Below, piece after piece: positions 47,976 to 59,608 of a stretch of DNA of 64,000 nucleotides (position 1 is the first letter of the stretch; every line of letters starts with the position of its first letter). Both the position numbers and the translations under genes were made by a program. The stretch is from Streptomyces viridochromogenes (GTDB lineage: Bacteria > Actinomycetota > Actinomycetes > Streptomycetales > Streptomycetaceae): positions 124,001 to 188,000 of the forward strand of contig NZ_LGUR01000253.1 in NCBI RefSeq assembly GCF_001270495.1, written 5' to 3'. The notes under the pieces were generated by a model. The model had not been told where the DNA came from. It searched no databases and worked only from the letters and a program-made list of their open reading frames with translations.

Positions 47976-49471
47976 CGACGATCGGCTGGCTCCCGGCCCC
48001 CGTCGAGGACCTCTTCGGCCCGGAGGCCACGGCCGAGGAGTCGTACGAGGTCCTGACGGTCGACGTACCCCCGACATCCTGGCTCGCGGCCCTGGAGGCG
48101 GCTCGCGACGAACTGGGCTGCACCTACTTCGACTGGCTGAGCGCGGTCGACGAACCCGGCACGGGCTTCCGTGTGGCCGCCCACGTCGCGGCCCTGTCTC
48201 CGGTACGACGCCTGCTGGTCCGCACGACCGTCCCGCACGAGGCGCCGACGCTGCCCTCCGCGGTCGGCGTGTACGCGGGCGCCGCCTGGCACGAACGCGA
48301 GACCCACGAAATGTTCGGCGTGGCGTTCACCGATCACCCTGCCCTGGACCACCTCCTCCTCCCGGACAACTTCGAGGGTCACCCCCTCCGCAAGGACTTC
48401 GTCCTGGCCGCCCGTGTCGCCAAGGCCTGGCCCGGCGCCAAGGAACCCGGCGAGTCCGAACACGGCGGCCCGAAGCGCCGCCAGATGCTGCCCCCTGGCG
48501 TCCCCGACCCGAACGAGTGGGGCCCCCTCAAGGGCCAGCTCCCCCCTGCCCCGGCCCGACCGGCCAGGGGCGCGGGACGCACGGCGGGGGAGCGCCCGGC
48601 CCGTGCGGCGGGAGAACGACCGGTACGGCGTGCCCGTACGGCGTCGGAGGGCTCGGCCGGCCAGGCGGACGCCCCGGCTGAGAGCGCCGCTCCGACGACT
48701 GGCGCGGGTGCGGTGCGGCGGGCACGTACGGCGTCGGAAGGATCGGTCAGCCAGCAAGGTTCGGTCAGCCGACCGGGAGCCGCCTCGGCCACGGAGGGTT
48801 CGGCCGGCCAGACGGCCGCCCCGGGAGCAGCCGGGCCCTCGACGGAGCCGGGCGCCTCTCCCGCGGGCACCGGCACGCCGGCCACGCCTCGGCGTTCGCG
48901 GAGCGCCGGCGAGGGCTCGGCGAGCCAGCGGGCCGACGTGTCGGCGGACACGACGAGCGAGGGGGCGGGCGACGGGCCGGAGACGGCGGCGACCACCGCC
49001 CCGTCGGCCCGGCGTGCGCGCAGCGCGAGCGAAGGCTCCGCATCGCAGCGTCCGGGAACGGGCACTGCCCCGGCCGGTCCCCGCCGCTCACGCAGCGCCT
49101 CGGACGGCTCCGCAAGCCAGAGGCCCGCGGCCGACGCGGCGACGCCGGACACGGCTCCGTCCGGCACACCTGAGTCCGGCACACCCGCCTCGGACGCGGC
49201 TGTGTCAGGTGCGGCTCCGACATCCCCCACAGCTCCCCGAAGCCCGGACGCCCCCTGGCACCACGCCCGCCCCGCCTTCGACGATCCCGAGCCCAAGCCC
49301 ACGTCGGCCCCCGAGCGGGCCAACCAGGCCAGCGAGGCCGGTCAGGCCGGCCAGCCCGAGCCGGGGGAGGCCACCACGGCCAAGCACGAAGACCCCGCGG
49401 GCTCCACCCACGACCGCACAGACCCCGCAGACTCCGCAGATCCCGCAGACCCAGAAGGAGGCCCGCAGTGA
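47972..49471 (+). CDS. nuoC2: Second complex I subunit C with long repetitive tail
   Basis: 499 aa. Residues 1-155 are a normal 30-kDa subunit ending in the family signature [18 protein letters not shown] and [14 protein letters not shown]. From about 160 to the end the chain is low-complexity and probably disordered. It includes at least five copies of RR(A/S)R(T/S)A(S/G)(E/D)GSASQRP-like units (near residues 217, 248, 308, 349 and 369), then Pro/Thr/Ala and Asp/Pro-rich runs. Ordinary NuoC proteins are about 200-250 aa. There is no fused or adjacent nuoD. The stop overlaps nuoH2 in GTGA. Confidence 0.9.
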   Translation: MTTIGWLPAPVEDLFGPEATAEESYEVLTVDVPPTSWLAALEAARDELGCTYFDWLSAVDEPGTGFRVAAHVAALSPVRRLLVRTTVPHEAPTLPSAVGVYAGAAWHERETHEMFGVAFTDHPALDHLLLPDNFEGHPLRKDFVLAARVAKAWPGAKEPGESEHGGPKRRQMLPPGVPDPNEWGPLKGQLPPAPARPARGAGRTAGERPARAAGERPVRRARTASEGSAGQADAPAESAAPTTGAGAVRRARTASEGSVSQQGSVSRPGAASATEGSAGQTAAPGAAGPSTEPGASPAGTGTPATPRRSRSAGEGSASQRADVSADTTSEGAGDGPETAATTAPSARRARSASEGSASQRPGTGTAPAGPRRSRSASDGSASQRPAADAATPDTAPSGTPESGTPASDAAVSGAAPTSPTAPRSPDAPWHHARPAFDDPEPKPTSAPERANQASEAGQAGQPEPGEATTAKHEDPAGSTHDRTDPADSADPADPEGGPQ

Positions 49472-50436
49472 ACGACGCGCTCGACGTCACCCTGCGACTC
49501 CTGATCGTCTTCGTCGTCTTCCTCACCTTCCCTCTGCTCATCGGCCAGACCGAACACAAGGTGATGGCCCATATGCAGGGCCGCCTCGGCCCGATGTACG
49601 CGGGCGGCTTCCACGGCTGGGCCCAGCTCGTCGCCGACGGCGTGAAGTTCGCGCAGAAGGAGGACATCGTCCCGGCGGGCGCGGACCGCCGTATCTTCCA
49701 ACTCGCCCCCGCAGTAGCCCTCCTCCCGTACCTGCTCGTCCTCCTCGCCATCCCGATCGGCCCGGGCGAGGGCGCGGTCGGCGAGGTCATCGACGCGGGC
49801 ATCTTCTTCGTCCTGGCGGTCATGGGCGTGGGCGTCCTCGGCTCGCTCATGGCCGGCTGGGCCTCCGCCAACAAGTTCTCCCTCCTCGGCGGCCTCCGCA
49901 CCGCCGCCCAGCTCCTCGCCTACGAACTCCCGATGCTGCTCACCGCCGCCTCAGTGGCCATGGCGGCCGGCACCGTCTCCCTTCCCGGCATCCTCGACGC
50001 CTTCGAGTGGTGGTGGCTGCCATGGCAGATCGTCGGCGCGATCGTCTTCTTCGTCGCCGGACTGGCCGAACTGCAGCGCCCGCCGTTCGACATGCCCGTC
50101 GCCGACTCGGAGATCATCTTCGGCGCCTACACCGAGTACACCGGCCTCCGTTTCGCTCTCTTCCTCCTCGCCGAGTACGCCGGCATCGTCGTCCTGTGCG
50201 GCCTGACCACCGTCCTCTTCCTGGGCGGCTGGCACGGTCCTTGGGGCGCCGACGGCCTGGGCTGGGTCTGGACCCTGCTCAAGACGGCCGTCCTCGCCTT
50301 CATCGTGATCTGGCTCCGCGTCACCTATCCCCGCCTGCGCGAGGACCAGCTCCAGAAGCTCTCCTGGACCCTTCTAGTCCCCCTCTCCCTCGCCCAGATC
50401 GCCCTCACCGGCGTCGTCAAGGTGGTGATCCAGTAA
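49468..50436 (+). CDS. nuoH2: Second complex I subunit H
   Basis: 322-aa ND1-type membrane subunit with eight helices. [10 protein letters not shown] and [17 protein letters not shown] are recognisable. The quinone-site loop reads [20 protein letters not shown], where NuoH of the first operon has [20 protein letters not shown]; several otherwise invariant polar and acidic residues differ. The first-loop ERK is TEHK here. It lacks the C-terminal extension of NuoH1. These changes fit a specialised rather than a simple duplicate complex. Confidence 0.93.
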   Translation: MNDALDVTLRLLIVFVVFLTFPLLIGQTEHKVMAHMQGRLGPMYAGGFHGWAQLVADGVKFAQKEDIVPAGADRRIFQLAPAVALLPYLLVLLAIPIGPGEGAVGEVIDAGIFFVLAVMGVGVLGSLMAGWASANKFSLLGGLRTAAQLLAYELPMLLTAASVAMAAGTVSLPGILDAFEWWWLPWQIVGAIVFFVAGLAELQRPPFDMPVADSEIIFGAYTEYTGLRFALFLLAEYAGIVVLCGLTTVLFLGGWHGPWGADGLGWVWTLLKTAVLAFIVIWLRVTYPRLREDQLQKLSWTLLVPLSLAQIALTGVVKVVIQ

Positions 50437-50438
50437 CC

Positions 50439-51008
50439 ATGGCCCCCATCCCCGGCTCCGGCCTCGCCAAGGGCCTGGCCGTCACCCTCCGCACGATGAC
50501 GAGGAAGTCCGTCACCGCGCAGTACCCGGACACCCAGCCCGACCTCCCGCCCCGTACCCGCGGCGTGATCGGCCTGTTCGAGGAGAACTGCACGGTCTGC
50601 ATGCTGTGCGCCCGCGAGTGCCCCGACTGGTGCATCTACATCGACTCCCACAAGGAGACGGTCCCGGCGGCGACTCCCGGCGGCCGCGAACGCAGCCGCA
50701 ACGTCCTCGACCGCTTCGCCATCGACTTCTCCCTGTGCATGTACTGCGGTATCTGCATCGAGGTCTGCCCTTTCGACGCCCTGTTCTGGTCCCCGGAGTT
50801 CGAGTACGCCGAGACCGACATCCGCGAACTCACCCACGAGCGCGACAAGCTCCGCGAGTGGATGTGGACCGTCCCGGCCCCGCCCGCCCTCGACCCCGGC
50901 GCGGAGGAGCCAAAGGAGATCGCCGCCGCCCGCAAGACCGCCGAGAAGCTGGCGGCCGCCCAAGCCGAGCCGGAAGAGCCGACCGAGCCGCAGGAGGGCG
51001 AGTCGTGA
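50439..51008 (+). CDS. nuoI2: Second complex I subunit I (2x[4Fe-4S])
   Basis: 189-aa ferredoxin-like subunit with intact motifs [17 protein letters not shown] and [16 protein letters not shown]. An extra Cys lies 3 residues after the first motif. The C-terminal 50 residues are Glu/Ala/Pro-rich. It begins 2 nt after the nuoH2 stop with GGTGGTGATC upstream, and ends in a GTGA overlap with nuoJ2. Without NuoE/F/G it would be the natural entry for electrons from a soluble ferredoxin. Confidence 0.94.
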   Translation: MAPIPGSGLAKGLAVTLRTMTRKSVTAQYPDTQPDLPPRTRGVIGLFEENCTVCMLCARECPDWCIYIDSHKETVPAATPGGRERSRNVLDRFAIDFSLCMYCGICIEVCPFDALFWSPEFEYAETDIRELTHERDKLREWMWTVPAPPALDPGAEEPKEIAAARKTAEKLAAAQAEPEEPTEPQEGES

Positions 51009-51700
51009 GCCCCACCCACGCCGCTCTGGCCACGGCCGCCGACACGCACGGCTTTCTCTCCCCGACCGGTGTCGAGATCGTCTTCCTGCTCGTCGGTCTG
51101 GTCACCTTCGGTGCCGCGCTGGTCACCGTCACCACCCGGCAGCTGGTGCACGCCGCCCTGTGGCTGGTGGTCACGCTCGGCGGCCTCGCCGTCGAATACC
51201 TCCTGCTCACCGCCGAGTTCATCGCCTGGGTGCAGGTCCTCATCTATGTCGGTTCCGTCGTCGTCCTCCTCCTGTTCGGTCTGATGCTCACCAGGGCCCC
51301 CATCGGCCGCTCCCCGGACGCCGACTCCGGCAACCGCTGGGCCGCCCTCACCGTGGCCCTCGCCTCCGCGGCCACCCTGGTCTGGGTGGTCGTCGACGCC
51401 TTCCGCACGACCTGGATCGACCTCGACGGGCCCGCCGCCGGCTCCACCAGGGCCACCGGCGAGAGCCTCTTCCAGAACTGGGTCCTCCCCTTCGAGGCCC
51501 TCTCCGTCCTCCTCCTCGCCGCCCTGGTCGGCGCGATCGTCCTGTCCCGCAAGGCGAAGGCGGAGTCGAGCTCTCCCCCTGTGAACTCCCGAGCCAAGAA
51601 CGGGAGTTCCCCACCTGCCCCGGATTCCCGCAATCACCCGATCGGGCGAAATGGGTCGCCCGAGGGAACTGAGCCGGCCGAGCAGGAAGGCGCCCGCTGA
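51005..51700 (+). CDS. nuoJ2: Second complex I subunit J
   Basis: 231-aa ND6-type membrane subunit with five helices. [20 protein letters not shown] is the helix-3 signature. A Ser/Asn/Pro-rich hydrophilic tail of about 45 residues closes the protein. GTG 51005 overlaps nuoI2; the stop overlaps the ATG of nuoK2 by one base. Confidence 0.92.
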   Translation: MSPTHAALATAADTHGFLSPTGVEIVFLLVGLVTFGAALVTVTTRQLVHAALWLVVTLGGLAVEYLLLTAEFIAWVQVLIYVGSVVVLLLFGLMLTRAPIGRSPDADSGNRWAALTVALASAATLVWVVVDAFRTTWIDLDGPAAGSTRATGESLFQNWVLPFEALSVLLLAALVGAIVLSRKAKAESSSPPVNSRAKNGSSPPAPDSRNHPIGRNGSPEGTEPAEQEGAR

Positions 51701-52089
51701 TGCACCTCGCCTACCCCGCCGTACTCTCCGCCCTCCTCTTCTGCACCGGTCTGTACGGCGTCCTGGCCCGCCGTAACGCGATCCTGGTCCTGATGTCGGT
51801 CGAGCTGATGCTCAACGCGGTCAACCTCAACCTGGTCGCCTTCGACGTCTGGCTCAGCAAGGCCGCCGAGGAGACCCTGCACTCCGGCCAGGCCCTGACT
51901 CTGTTCACGATCACCATCGCTGCCGCCGAGATCGGCATCGGCCTGGCGATCGTCCTCGCCGTCCACCGCAACCGCGGCACCGCGGACATCGACAAGCTCC
52001 GAGACACCGCCGAGGGCCACGAATCCGACGGCCCCGACCGCGACGCCTCCACGGCCGCGCAGGCCGAGAAGGCTGAGGCCACCGCGTGA
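51700..52089 (+). CDS. nuoK2: Second complex I subunit K
   Basis: 129-aa ND4L-type subunit with three helices. The family membrane glutamates are in [16 protein letters not shown] and [16 protein letters not shown]. It carries an additional 30-residue acidic tail compared with NuoK1. TGATG overlap with nuoJ2, GTGA overlap with nuoL2. Confidence 0.94.
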   Translation: MHLAYPAVLSALLFCTGLYGVLARRNAILVLMSVELMLNAVNLNLVAFDVWLSKAAEETLHSGQALTLFTITIAAAEIGIGLAIVLAVHRNRGTADIDKLRDTAEGHESDGPDRDASTAAQAEKAEATA

Positions 52090-54080
52090 CCACGACCACC
52101 CTCGCCGTCCTCGTCCCCCTCCTTCCGTTCCTGGGCGCCGCGGCCGGCCTGCTCCTCGGCCGCACGGCCCCCGGCTTCGTCCGCCCGCTCGCCGTCCTGC
52201 CGGCGCTCGCGTCCCTCGTGCTCGCCGCGGTGGTCGCCGCGCGGCAGGGCGGTGACCAGGCGATCAACGCCGCCACCGAGCTCACGCCCACCGGCTCGGT
52301 CCCGATCGAACTCGCCCTGCACATCGACGGCTTCGCAGCCCTCGTGGCCGTACTCGTCGGTGTCGTCGCCACCTGCGTGCAGATCTACTCGACGGGCTAC
52401 CTCCGCGAGGACCCGCGCTACCCCTCGTACGCCGCGCTCGTCTCCCTGTTCACCTCCGCGATGCTGCTCGTCGTCTACTCCGGCGACCTGATGGTGCTGC
52501 TGGTCGGCTGGGAGATCATGGGCATCTGCTCGTACTTCCTGGTCGGCCACTACTGGGAGACCCCGGAGGCCCGCGCCGCCTCCATCAAGGCCTTCCTGGT
52601 GACCAAGCTCGGTGACGTCCCCTTCCTCATCGGCCTTTTCGCGCTGGCCACCGATGCCGGGTCCTTCCGCATCACGAAGGTGCTCGGCACCGTCGCGAGC
52701 GGCGGACTCGACCATCCGACGCTGATCGCCCTGCTGCTCCTCGCCGGTGTGGCGGGCAAGTCGGCGCAGTTCCCGCTGCACACCTGGCTCCCCGACGCGA
52801 TGGCGGGCCCGACGCCCGTCTCCGCGCTGATCCACGCCGCGACGATGGTCGCCGCCGGCGTCTACTTCATCGCGCGTCTCCTCCCGGTCTTCGAGGCCTC
52901 GCAGGCCGCGATGATCGTCCTCGCCGTGATGGCCGCCGTCACGATGATCGGCTCGGGCCTCGCCGCGCTCGCCCAGGACGACATCAAGCGCGTCCTCGCC
53001 TACTCGACGATCGGCCAGCTCGGCTACATGACCGGCGCCCTCGCCGTCGCCGACCGCGGGGCAGCCGTCTTCCACCTCCTCTCGCACGGCGCCTTCAAGG
53101 CGCTGCTGTTCCTCGCGGCCGGCGTGATCATCCACGCCGCCGGCACCAACTCGCTGGCCGCCATGTCCCGCATGACCCACCTGCGCGACCGCGTGCCGGA
53201 TGCTTTCTGGACGATGACCGTGGCGCTCCTCGCGCTCGCCGCGATCCCGCCGTTCAGCGGCTTCTTCTCCAAGGAGTCCGTCCTCGGCGCCGCCGAGCAC
53301 GCCGCCACCGGCCACGCCGAGCGCGTCCCCGGCACCTCCGGCTGGGTCGTCCTCGTCGCCGGTCTGCTCACGGCCCTGCTCACCGCCGCCTACGCGATGC
53401 GCCTGTGGCTGCTCGCCTTCCACGGCCGGGGCGCCGAGGCTCCCGACCACGGCAGGCAGCCGCTGACGATGACGGTGGTGCTGTGGGTGCTCGCCGCCCC
53501 GTCCCTCGCCGTCGGCGCCCTCGCCTACCGCGTGCTGCCCGACTGGTTCGACGGTCGCGACCTCGCCCCGACTCTCACCACCTCCGTCCTCGGCACGGGC
53601 GTGGCCCTCGTCGGCGGCATCGTCACCTACGCGGCCTGGCGCCACACCACGGCTGCGGCAGCGCGCGTCCCGCTGGGTGCGGTCGCGGCCCACCCGGAGG
53701 GAGACGCCGCCCAGGTCGAGGCCGAGGCCATCGCCAGCCACGCGCCCGTGTACGGGGGAGTGGCCTACGCACCCGACCCGGCGGACCCGGGCCGACTGCT
53801 GCTCGGCCCCCTGCACCGCCACGCGGCCGTCGGCTTCCACCTCGACGCCGTGTACCGGGTGCTGTTCGTCCGTCCGGTTCAGGCCGGGGCGAGTCTCGTC
53901 CGGTTCCTCGACCGCGAGGTCGTCGACACCTACGTCGGTGGGGCGGGTGCTCTACCACGCTGGCTCGGCCTCGCCGTACGGCGCGCCCAGACCGGCAATG
54001 TGCAGACCTATGTGAGCGCGCTGCTCGCCGGCACCGTCGTTCTCGCGGTCGCCGCCGTCCTCGTCGCCACGGGAGCGTGA
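52086..54080 (+). CDS. nuoL2: Second complex I subunit L
   Basis: 664-aa antiporter-like subunit. [20 protein letters not shown] has the essential Glu; [20 protein letters not shown] and [19 protein letters not shown] hold the proton-path Lys/His residues, so pumping residues are conserved. The distal part (from about 540) is hydrophilic and then ends in the lateral and anchor helices. GTG 52086 start, 6-nt gap before nuoM2. Confidence 0.94.
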   Translation: MTTTTLAVLVPLLPFLGAAAGLLLGRTAPGFVRPLAVLPALASLVLAAVVAARQGGDQAINAATELTPTGSVPIELALHIDGFAALVAVLVGVVATCVQIYSTGYLREDPRYPSYAALVSLFTSAMLLVVYSGDLMVLLVGWEIMGICSYFLVGHYWETPEARAASIKAFLVTKLGDVPFLIGLFALATDAGSFRITKVLGTVASGGLDHPTLIALLLLAGVAGKSAQFPLHTWLPDAMAGPTPVSALIHAATMVAAGVYFIARLLPVFEASQAAMIVLAVMAAVTMIGSGLAALAQDDIKRVLAYSTIGQLGYMTGALAVADRGAAVFHLLSHGAFKALLFLAAGVIIHAAGTNSLAAMSRMTHLRDRVPDAFWTMTVALLALAAIPPFSGFFSKESVLGAAEHAATGHAERVPGTSGWVVLVAGLLTALLTAAYAMRLWLLAFHGRGAEAPDHGRQPLTMTVVLWVLAAPSLAVGALAYRVLPDWFDGRDLAPTLTTSVLGTGVALVGGIVTYAAWRHTTAAAARVPLGAVAAHPEGDAAQVEAEAIASHAPVYGGVAYAPDPADPGRLLLGPLHRHAAVGFHLDAVYRVLFVRPVQAGASLVRFLDREVVDTYVGGAGALPRWLGLAVRRAQTGNVQTYVSALLAGTVVLAVAAVLVATGA

Positions 54081-54086
54081 GCAGGC

Positions 54087-55657
<1,571 letters not shown>

Positions 55658-55661
<4 letters not shown>

Positions 55662-57181
55662 GCGCCCTGGCCCAGCCCTTGGCCGAGTCGGTCGTCCAGT
55701 CCGTCGACTGGCTCGCCATCGCGCCCCCTACCATCGCGGCACTGGTCGGACTCGTGGTCCTCGTCGCCGACCTGTTCGTCGCGGAGAACAAGAAGGCACT
55801 GCTCGGCTGGACGTCAGTGGCCGGCCTGGCCGCCTCGCTGCTCCTGCTCCTGCCTCTCCTCGACGGCGACCGCGCCACCTTCTGCCTGACCGGCGACGCC
55901 GGAGTCTGCAGCTACACGGCCGACCGGTTCACCCTCGTCATCCAGTTCCTGGTCCTCGGCGGCGCCCTCCTGGCGGCCCTCCTGTCGGTCACCGCCCTCA
56001 AGGACGCCAACAAGGAACTTCCCGAAGGGGAGTTCTGGTTCCTGCTGCTCTCCTCCGCCGCCGGAGCCGCCCTGCTGCCTGCCTCCCGAGACCTGGCGAC
56101 CCTCATCGTCGCGCTCGAAGTCGCCTCACTCCCGGCCTTCGCACTGGTCGGCCTCCGTTACGGCGACCGTAAGTCGTCCGAAGCGGCCCTGAAGTTCTTC
56201 CTGTCCTCGGTCACCGCGACCGCGGTCAGCCTCATGGGCATCAGCTTCGTATACGCCTCCACAGGCACCCTCTACCTCACCCAGATCGCCGACCGGATCC
56301 AGAACGTCGACGGACAGCTCCAGACCCTCGCCCAGACCGGAGTCGTCCTCACCCTGGTCGGCTTCGCCTTCAAGACGGCCGCCGTTCCCTTCCACTTCTG
56401 GGTGCCGGACACCTACGTGGGGGCGCCGCTGCCGGTCGCCGCCTACCTGTCCGTCGTCGGCAAGGCGGTCGGCTTCACCGGACTGATCCTCGTCACGGTC
56501 ATCGCCCTTCCGTCGTACGCCGACGTCTGGGGCCCGGCGCTCGCGGCGCTGGCCGCCCTCACCATGACCGTCGGCAACGTAGGCGCCCTGCGCCAGCAGG
56601 CCACGCGCGCGTACAGCGCGGTTCGCCTGCTCGCCTGGTCCTCAGTCGGCCAGGCCGGCTACCTCCTGGTGCCGATCGCCGCCGCCGCGTACTCCAACGA
56701 CGGCGAGCGGTCCATCGGGTCCACCGTCGCCTACGCCCTCATGTACGCCGCCGTGAACCTTGGGGCCTTTGCGGTGGCCGCGCTCGTCGGCCGTACGAAG
56801 CCCCTCAACCGCATCAGCGACTACCGCGGCCTGTACGCGCGGAACCCCTTGTCCGCCCTGATCCTGGCCTTCTTCCTGCTCTGCCTCGCCGGACTCCCGC
56901 CGGGCATCATCGGTCTCTTCGCCAAGGTCACCGTCTTCTCCGCCGCCGTAGACGCCGGCCTGGGCTGGCTGGCCGTGGTCATGGCTGTCAACGTCGTGAT
57001 CGCGCTGTTCTACTACCTCCAGTGGACGGCCCTACTGTTCCGCGCCCCCGAGGGCGAGGCCGTCAGGCACCTCGTCCCCGCACCGGTGACGGCCACGATG
57101 GCCCTCGCCGGAGTCGTCGGCATCGCCCTGTCCGGAGCTCCCCAGCTGATCCTGCGCTTCGCCGACACCGGCCTGTTCTGA
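55658..57181 (+). CDS. nuoN2: Second complex I subunit N
   Basis: 507-aa ND2-type subunit ending the operon. IVALEVASLPAFALVGLRYG, AAVPFHFWVPDTYVGAPLPV and RLLAWSSVGQAGYLLVP mark it. In this last motif Lys of the usual IKRLLAYSS block is replaced (AYSAVRLLAWSS). ATG 55658 in an ATGA overlap with nuoM2. Confidence 0.94.
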
Positions 57182-57194
57182 GCCCTGGCGTATT

Positions 57195-57232
57195 CCACGC
57201 GCGCGCGTGGAGCGCTCCGCCTCCACGCGCGC
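57195..57232 (+). terminator. Competing hairpins after the second nuo operon
   Basis: CCACGCGCGCGCGTGG (57195-57210) is self-complementary, and GCGCGCGTGGAG (57201-57212) also pairs with CTCCACGCGCGC (57221-57232) across an 8-nt loop. The two structures exclude each other. Either could end the nuo2 transcript 14 nt after its stop. Confidence 0.6.
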
Positions 57233-57419
57233 ACAGCCGCACGCCGGAGCCTTCACCCGGACGGCCCACGCCCGCCGCCGCACACACCAGGGAACCCGTG
57301 GCCCTCGCCTGGCGTTGACCAGTACAGAAGGGTTCCACTGGACGTGACACCACGGCACCAATGGCATCGGAGATCGACCAGCAAAGGGTTCCCCTGCCGC
57401 ACCACTTGGAGGGCGTACC

Positions 57420-58283
57420 GTGCACCGCCGGCACAACGGGCTCAGGACCGCAGTCCTCCTCGGAGGACTGTCCGCGGTCATCATCGTCATCGGCAGTTTC
57501 TTCGGCCGGATGGGGCTTGTCGTCGCGGTCCTGATCGCGCTGGGCACGAACGCGTACGCGTACTGGAACAGCGACAAGCTGGCGCTGCGTGCGATGCGCG
57601 CCCGCCCGGTCAGCGAGTTCGAGGCCCCGGCCCTGTACCGCATGGTCCGCGAGCTCTCCACCCAGGCCCGCCAGCCCATGCCCCGCCTCTACATCTCACC
57701 GACGGAGGCGCCGAACGCGTTCGCGACGGGCCGCAACCCGCGCAACGCCGCCGTGTGCTGCACGGAAGGCATCCTGCGCATCCTCGACGAGCGCGAACTG
57801 CGCGGCGTCATCGGCCACGAGCTCAGCCACGTCTACAACCGAGACATCCTCATCTCGTCGGTCGCCGGCGCACTCGCCTCAGTGATCATGTTCCTCGTCA
57901 ACTTCGCCTGGCTGATCCCGATCGGCCGTTCCGATGACGACGACGGTCCGGGCATCTTCGGCATGCTGCTGATCATGATCCTCGGTCCGCTCGCCGCCAC
58001 GCTCATCCAGCTGGCCATCAGCCGCTCCCGGGAGTACGAGGCGGACGCGTCCGGCGCCCAGCTCACCGGCGACCCGCTCGCCCTCGCCAGCGCCCTGCGC
58101 AAGCTGGAACTCGGTACCAAGCAACTCCCGCTGCCTCCCGAGCCCCGCATCGAGACGGCCAGCCACATGATGATCGCGAACCCCTTCCGCCCGGGGCAGG
58201 GGTTCTCCAAAATGTTCTCCACCCACCCGCCGATGGCGGACCGTATCGCCCGGCTCGAAAAGATGGCAGGCCCCCCACAGTGA
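57420..58283 (+). CDS. htpX: M48 family zinc metalloprotease, HtpX-like
   Basis: 287-aa membrane protease for membrane-protein quality control. Two N-terminal helices, zinc motif GHELSHVYN (His133, Glu134, His137), another pair of helices, then the third zinc ligand in [17 protein letters not shown]. The C-terminal [16 protein letters not shown] is a family hallmark. GTG 57420 follows GGAGGGCG. It is coupled to yccF by a GTGA overlap. Confidence 0.95.
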   Translation: MHRRHNGLRTAVLLGGLSAVIIVIGSFFGRMGLVVAVLIALGTNAYAYWNSDKLALRAMRARPVSEFEAPALYRMVRELSTQARQPMPRLYISPTEAPNAFATGRNPRNAAVCCTEGILRILDERELRGVIGHELSHVYNRDILISSVAGALASVIMFLVNFAWLIPIGRSDDDDGPGIFGMLLIMILGPLAATLIQLAISRSREYEADASGAQLTGDPLALASALRKLELGTKQLPLPPEPRIETASHMMIANPFRPGQGFSKMFSTHPPMADRIARLEKMAGPPQ

Positions 58284-58675
58284 AGACCATCCTCAACGTC
58301 ATCTGGCTCGTCCTGAGCGGCTTCTGGCTGTTCCTCGGCTACATACTCGCAGGCATCCTGCTCTGCATCACCATCATCGGCATCCCCTTCGGCATCGCTG
58401 CCTTCCGCATCGGCATCTACGCCCTGTGGCCCTTCGGGTACACCACGGTCGAGCGCCGCGACGCCGGGGCGCCCTCCTGCATAGGCAATGTCCTGTGGCT
58501 GGTCCTCGCCGGCTGGTGGCTGGCCATCGGCCACATCGTCACCGGCCTCGCCCTGTGCGTCACGATCATCGGCATCCCGTTCGGTATCGCCAACTTCAAG
58601 CTGATCCCGGTGTCGTTGTTCCCGCTCGGCCGCGAGATCGTGTCGACGAACCAGCCGTTCGCGTCGAGCTGGTAG
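58280..58675 (+). CDS. yccF: YccF-family inner-membrane protein
   Basis: 131 aa with two repeated hydrophobic units, each of the form NVxWLVLxGxWL...G, followed by [16 protein letters not shown] and [16 protein letters not shown]. This internal duplication is the YccF domain pair. The function of the family is unknown. Overlaps the htpX stop. Confidence 0.88.
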   Translation: MKTILNVIWLVLSGFWLFLGYILAGILLCITIIGIPFGIAAFRIGIYALWPFGYTTVERRDAGAPSCIGNVLWLVLAGWWLAIGHIVTGLALCVTIIGIPFGIANFKLIPVSLFPLGREIVSTNQPFASSW

Positions 58676-58747
58676 GCGCCCCAATCGCGGCGCGCAGGTA
58701 GCCGATCGGGGCAGGGTCGGCTGTCGCAGGTTTCCACAGTGACGCGG

Positions 58748-58756
58748 TTATCCACA
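58748..58756 (+). promoter_or_regulatory. DnaA-box-like site
   Basis: TTATCCACA, an exact match to the classical DnaA box, in the gap between yccF and the SMI1/KNR4-like gene. A similar site lies at 12786-12794 before recQ. Confidence 0.45.
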
Positions 58757-58796
58757 GGCCGGACCGATTGTCAGTGGCGGCTTGCATCATGAACGC

Positions 58797-59363
58797 ATGA
58801 CGGAGAACGAGCAGTTGCTGACGAGGGTGGCGGACAAAGCCCGCACCATCCGCCCATGGGGCTGGACTTCCCTCCCCGAGCCCGTGGACGCGGCCACCCT
58901 GGCCCGCGCCGAGGCAGCGCTCGGCTTCCGGCTGCCCCCGCTGCTCGCCGACCTCTACCTGCGTATAGGCGACGGCGGATTCGGTCCGGAGTACGGCCTG
59001 TTGCCCCTGCTCGACAGCTCTCCGGCCGGCGAACCCGCCGCCGTCACGCAGTACCTCGCCAACCGCGAGAACGCCCACAAGGACCCCGGCTGGCCCTGGC
59101 CCGAGGACGTCCTGCCGATATCCCACTGGGGCTGCGCGATGTACGCGTGCGTGGACTGCCGCAGCCCTCAGGCCACGGTCCTGCTCTTCGAACCGAACGC
59201 CGACGACGCCGACCAGGCGTGGTACGTGGATGCCCCGAGCCTCACGGACTGGCTGCGCACCTGGGTCGACGGCACGGGCTGGTACGAGGAGACGAACGAG
59301 GAGTCGGAGATGGCCCCTTGGGCCGACTTCCGTATACGCACCGCTGCCGCACGCGCCTCCTGA
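58797..59363 (+). CDS. SMI1/KNR4-like (SUKH) domain protein
   Basis: 188 aa. The opening LTRVADKARTIRPWGW and ARAEAALGFRLPPLLADLYL with GDGGFGPEYGLLPL are the SUKH fold. SUKH proteins often act as immunity proteins against toxins, but no toxin gene is next to this one. Four Cys lie in the middle (SHWGCAMYACVDCR). Some family members are stand-alone housekeeping proteins, so the role is open. ATG 58797 chosen; no strong ribosome-binding site is visible. Confidence 0.78.
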   Translation: MTENEQLLTRVADKARTIRPWGWTSLPEPVDAATLARAEAALGFRLPPLLADLYLRIGDGGFGPEYGLLPLLDSSPAGEPAAVTQYLANRENAHKDPGWPWPEDVLPISHWGCAMYACVDCRSPQATVLLFEPNADDADQAWYVDAPSLTDWLRTWVDGTGWYEETNEESEMAPWADFRIRTAAARAS

Positions 59364-59608
59364 GCGGGCGTGAACCGGCGGTCGGTGAACGGACCGACGG
59401 TCGGGTGGAGCGAATCAACGGCCACTGAGCGCACCCGACGGCCACATCCTGGGCGTCCCGTGTGAGCCCCGACGGCCGCTGAGCGGCCCGTGTTCGTGCC
59501 GTACGGCTCGGCAGCCGGCCCAGGCCCCCGTCAACCCCCGCCACGCACCGCACCACACCGCCCTGTCCCGCGCGCAATCCCGCAACAACGGCACGCGTGT
59601 ACATGGGC

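Noticed and set aside
58797..59363. SMI1/KNR4-like protein as an immunity gene of a toxin system
   Set aside because: No polymorphic toxin or nuclease gene lies adjacent; stand-alone SUKH proteins are common.
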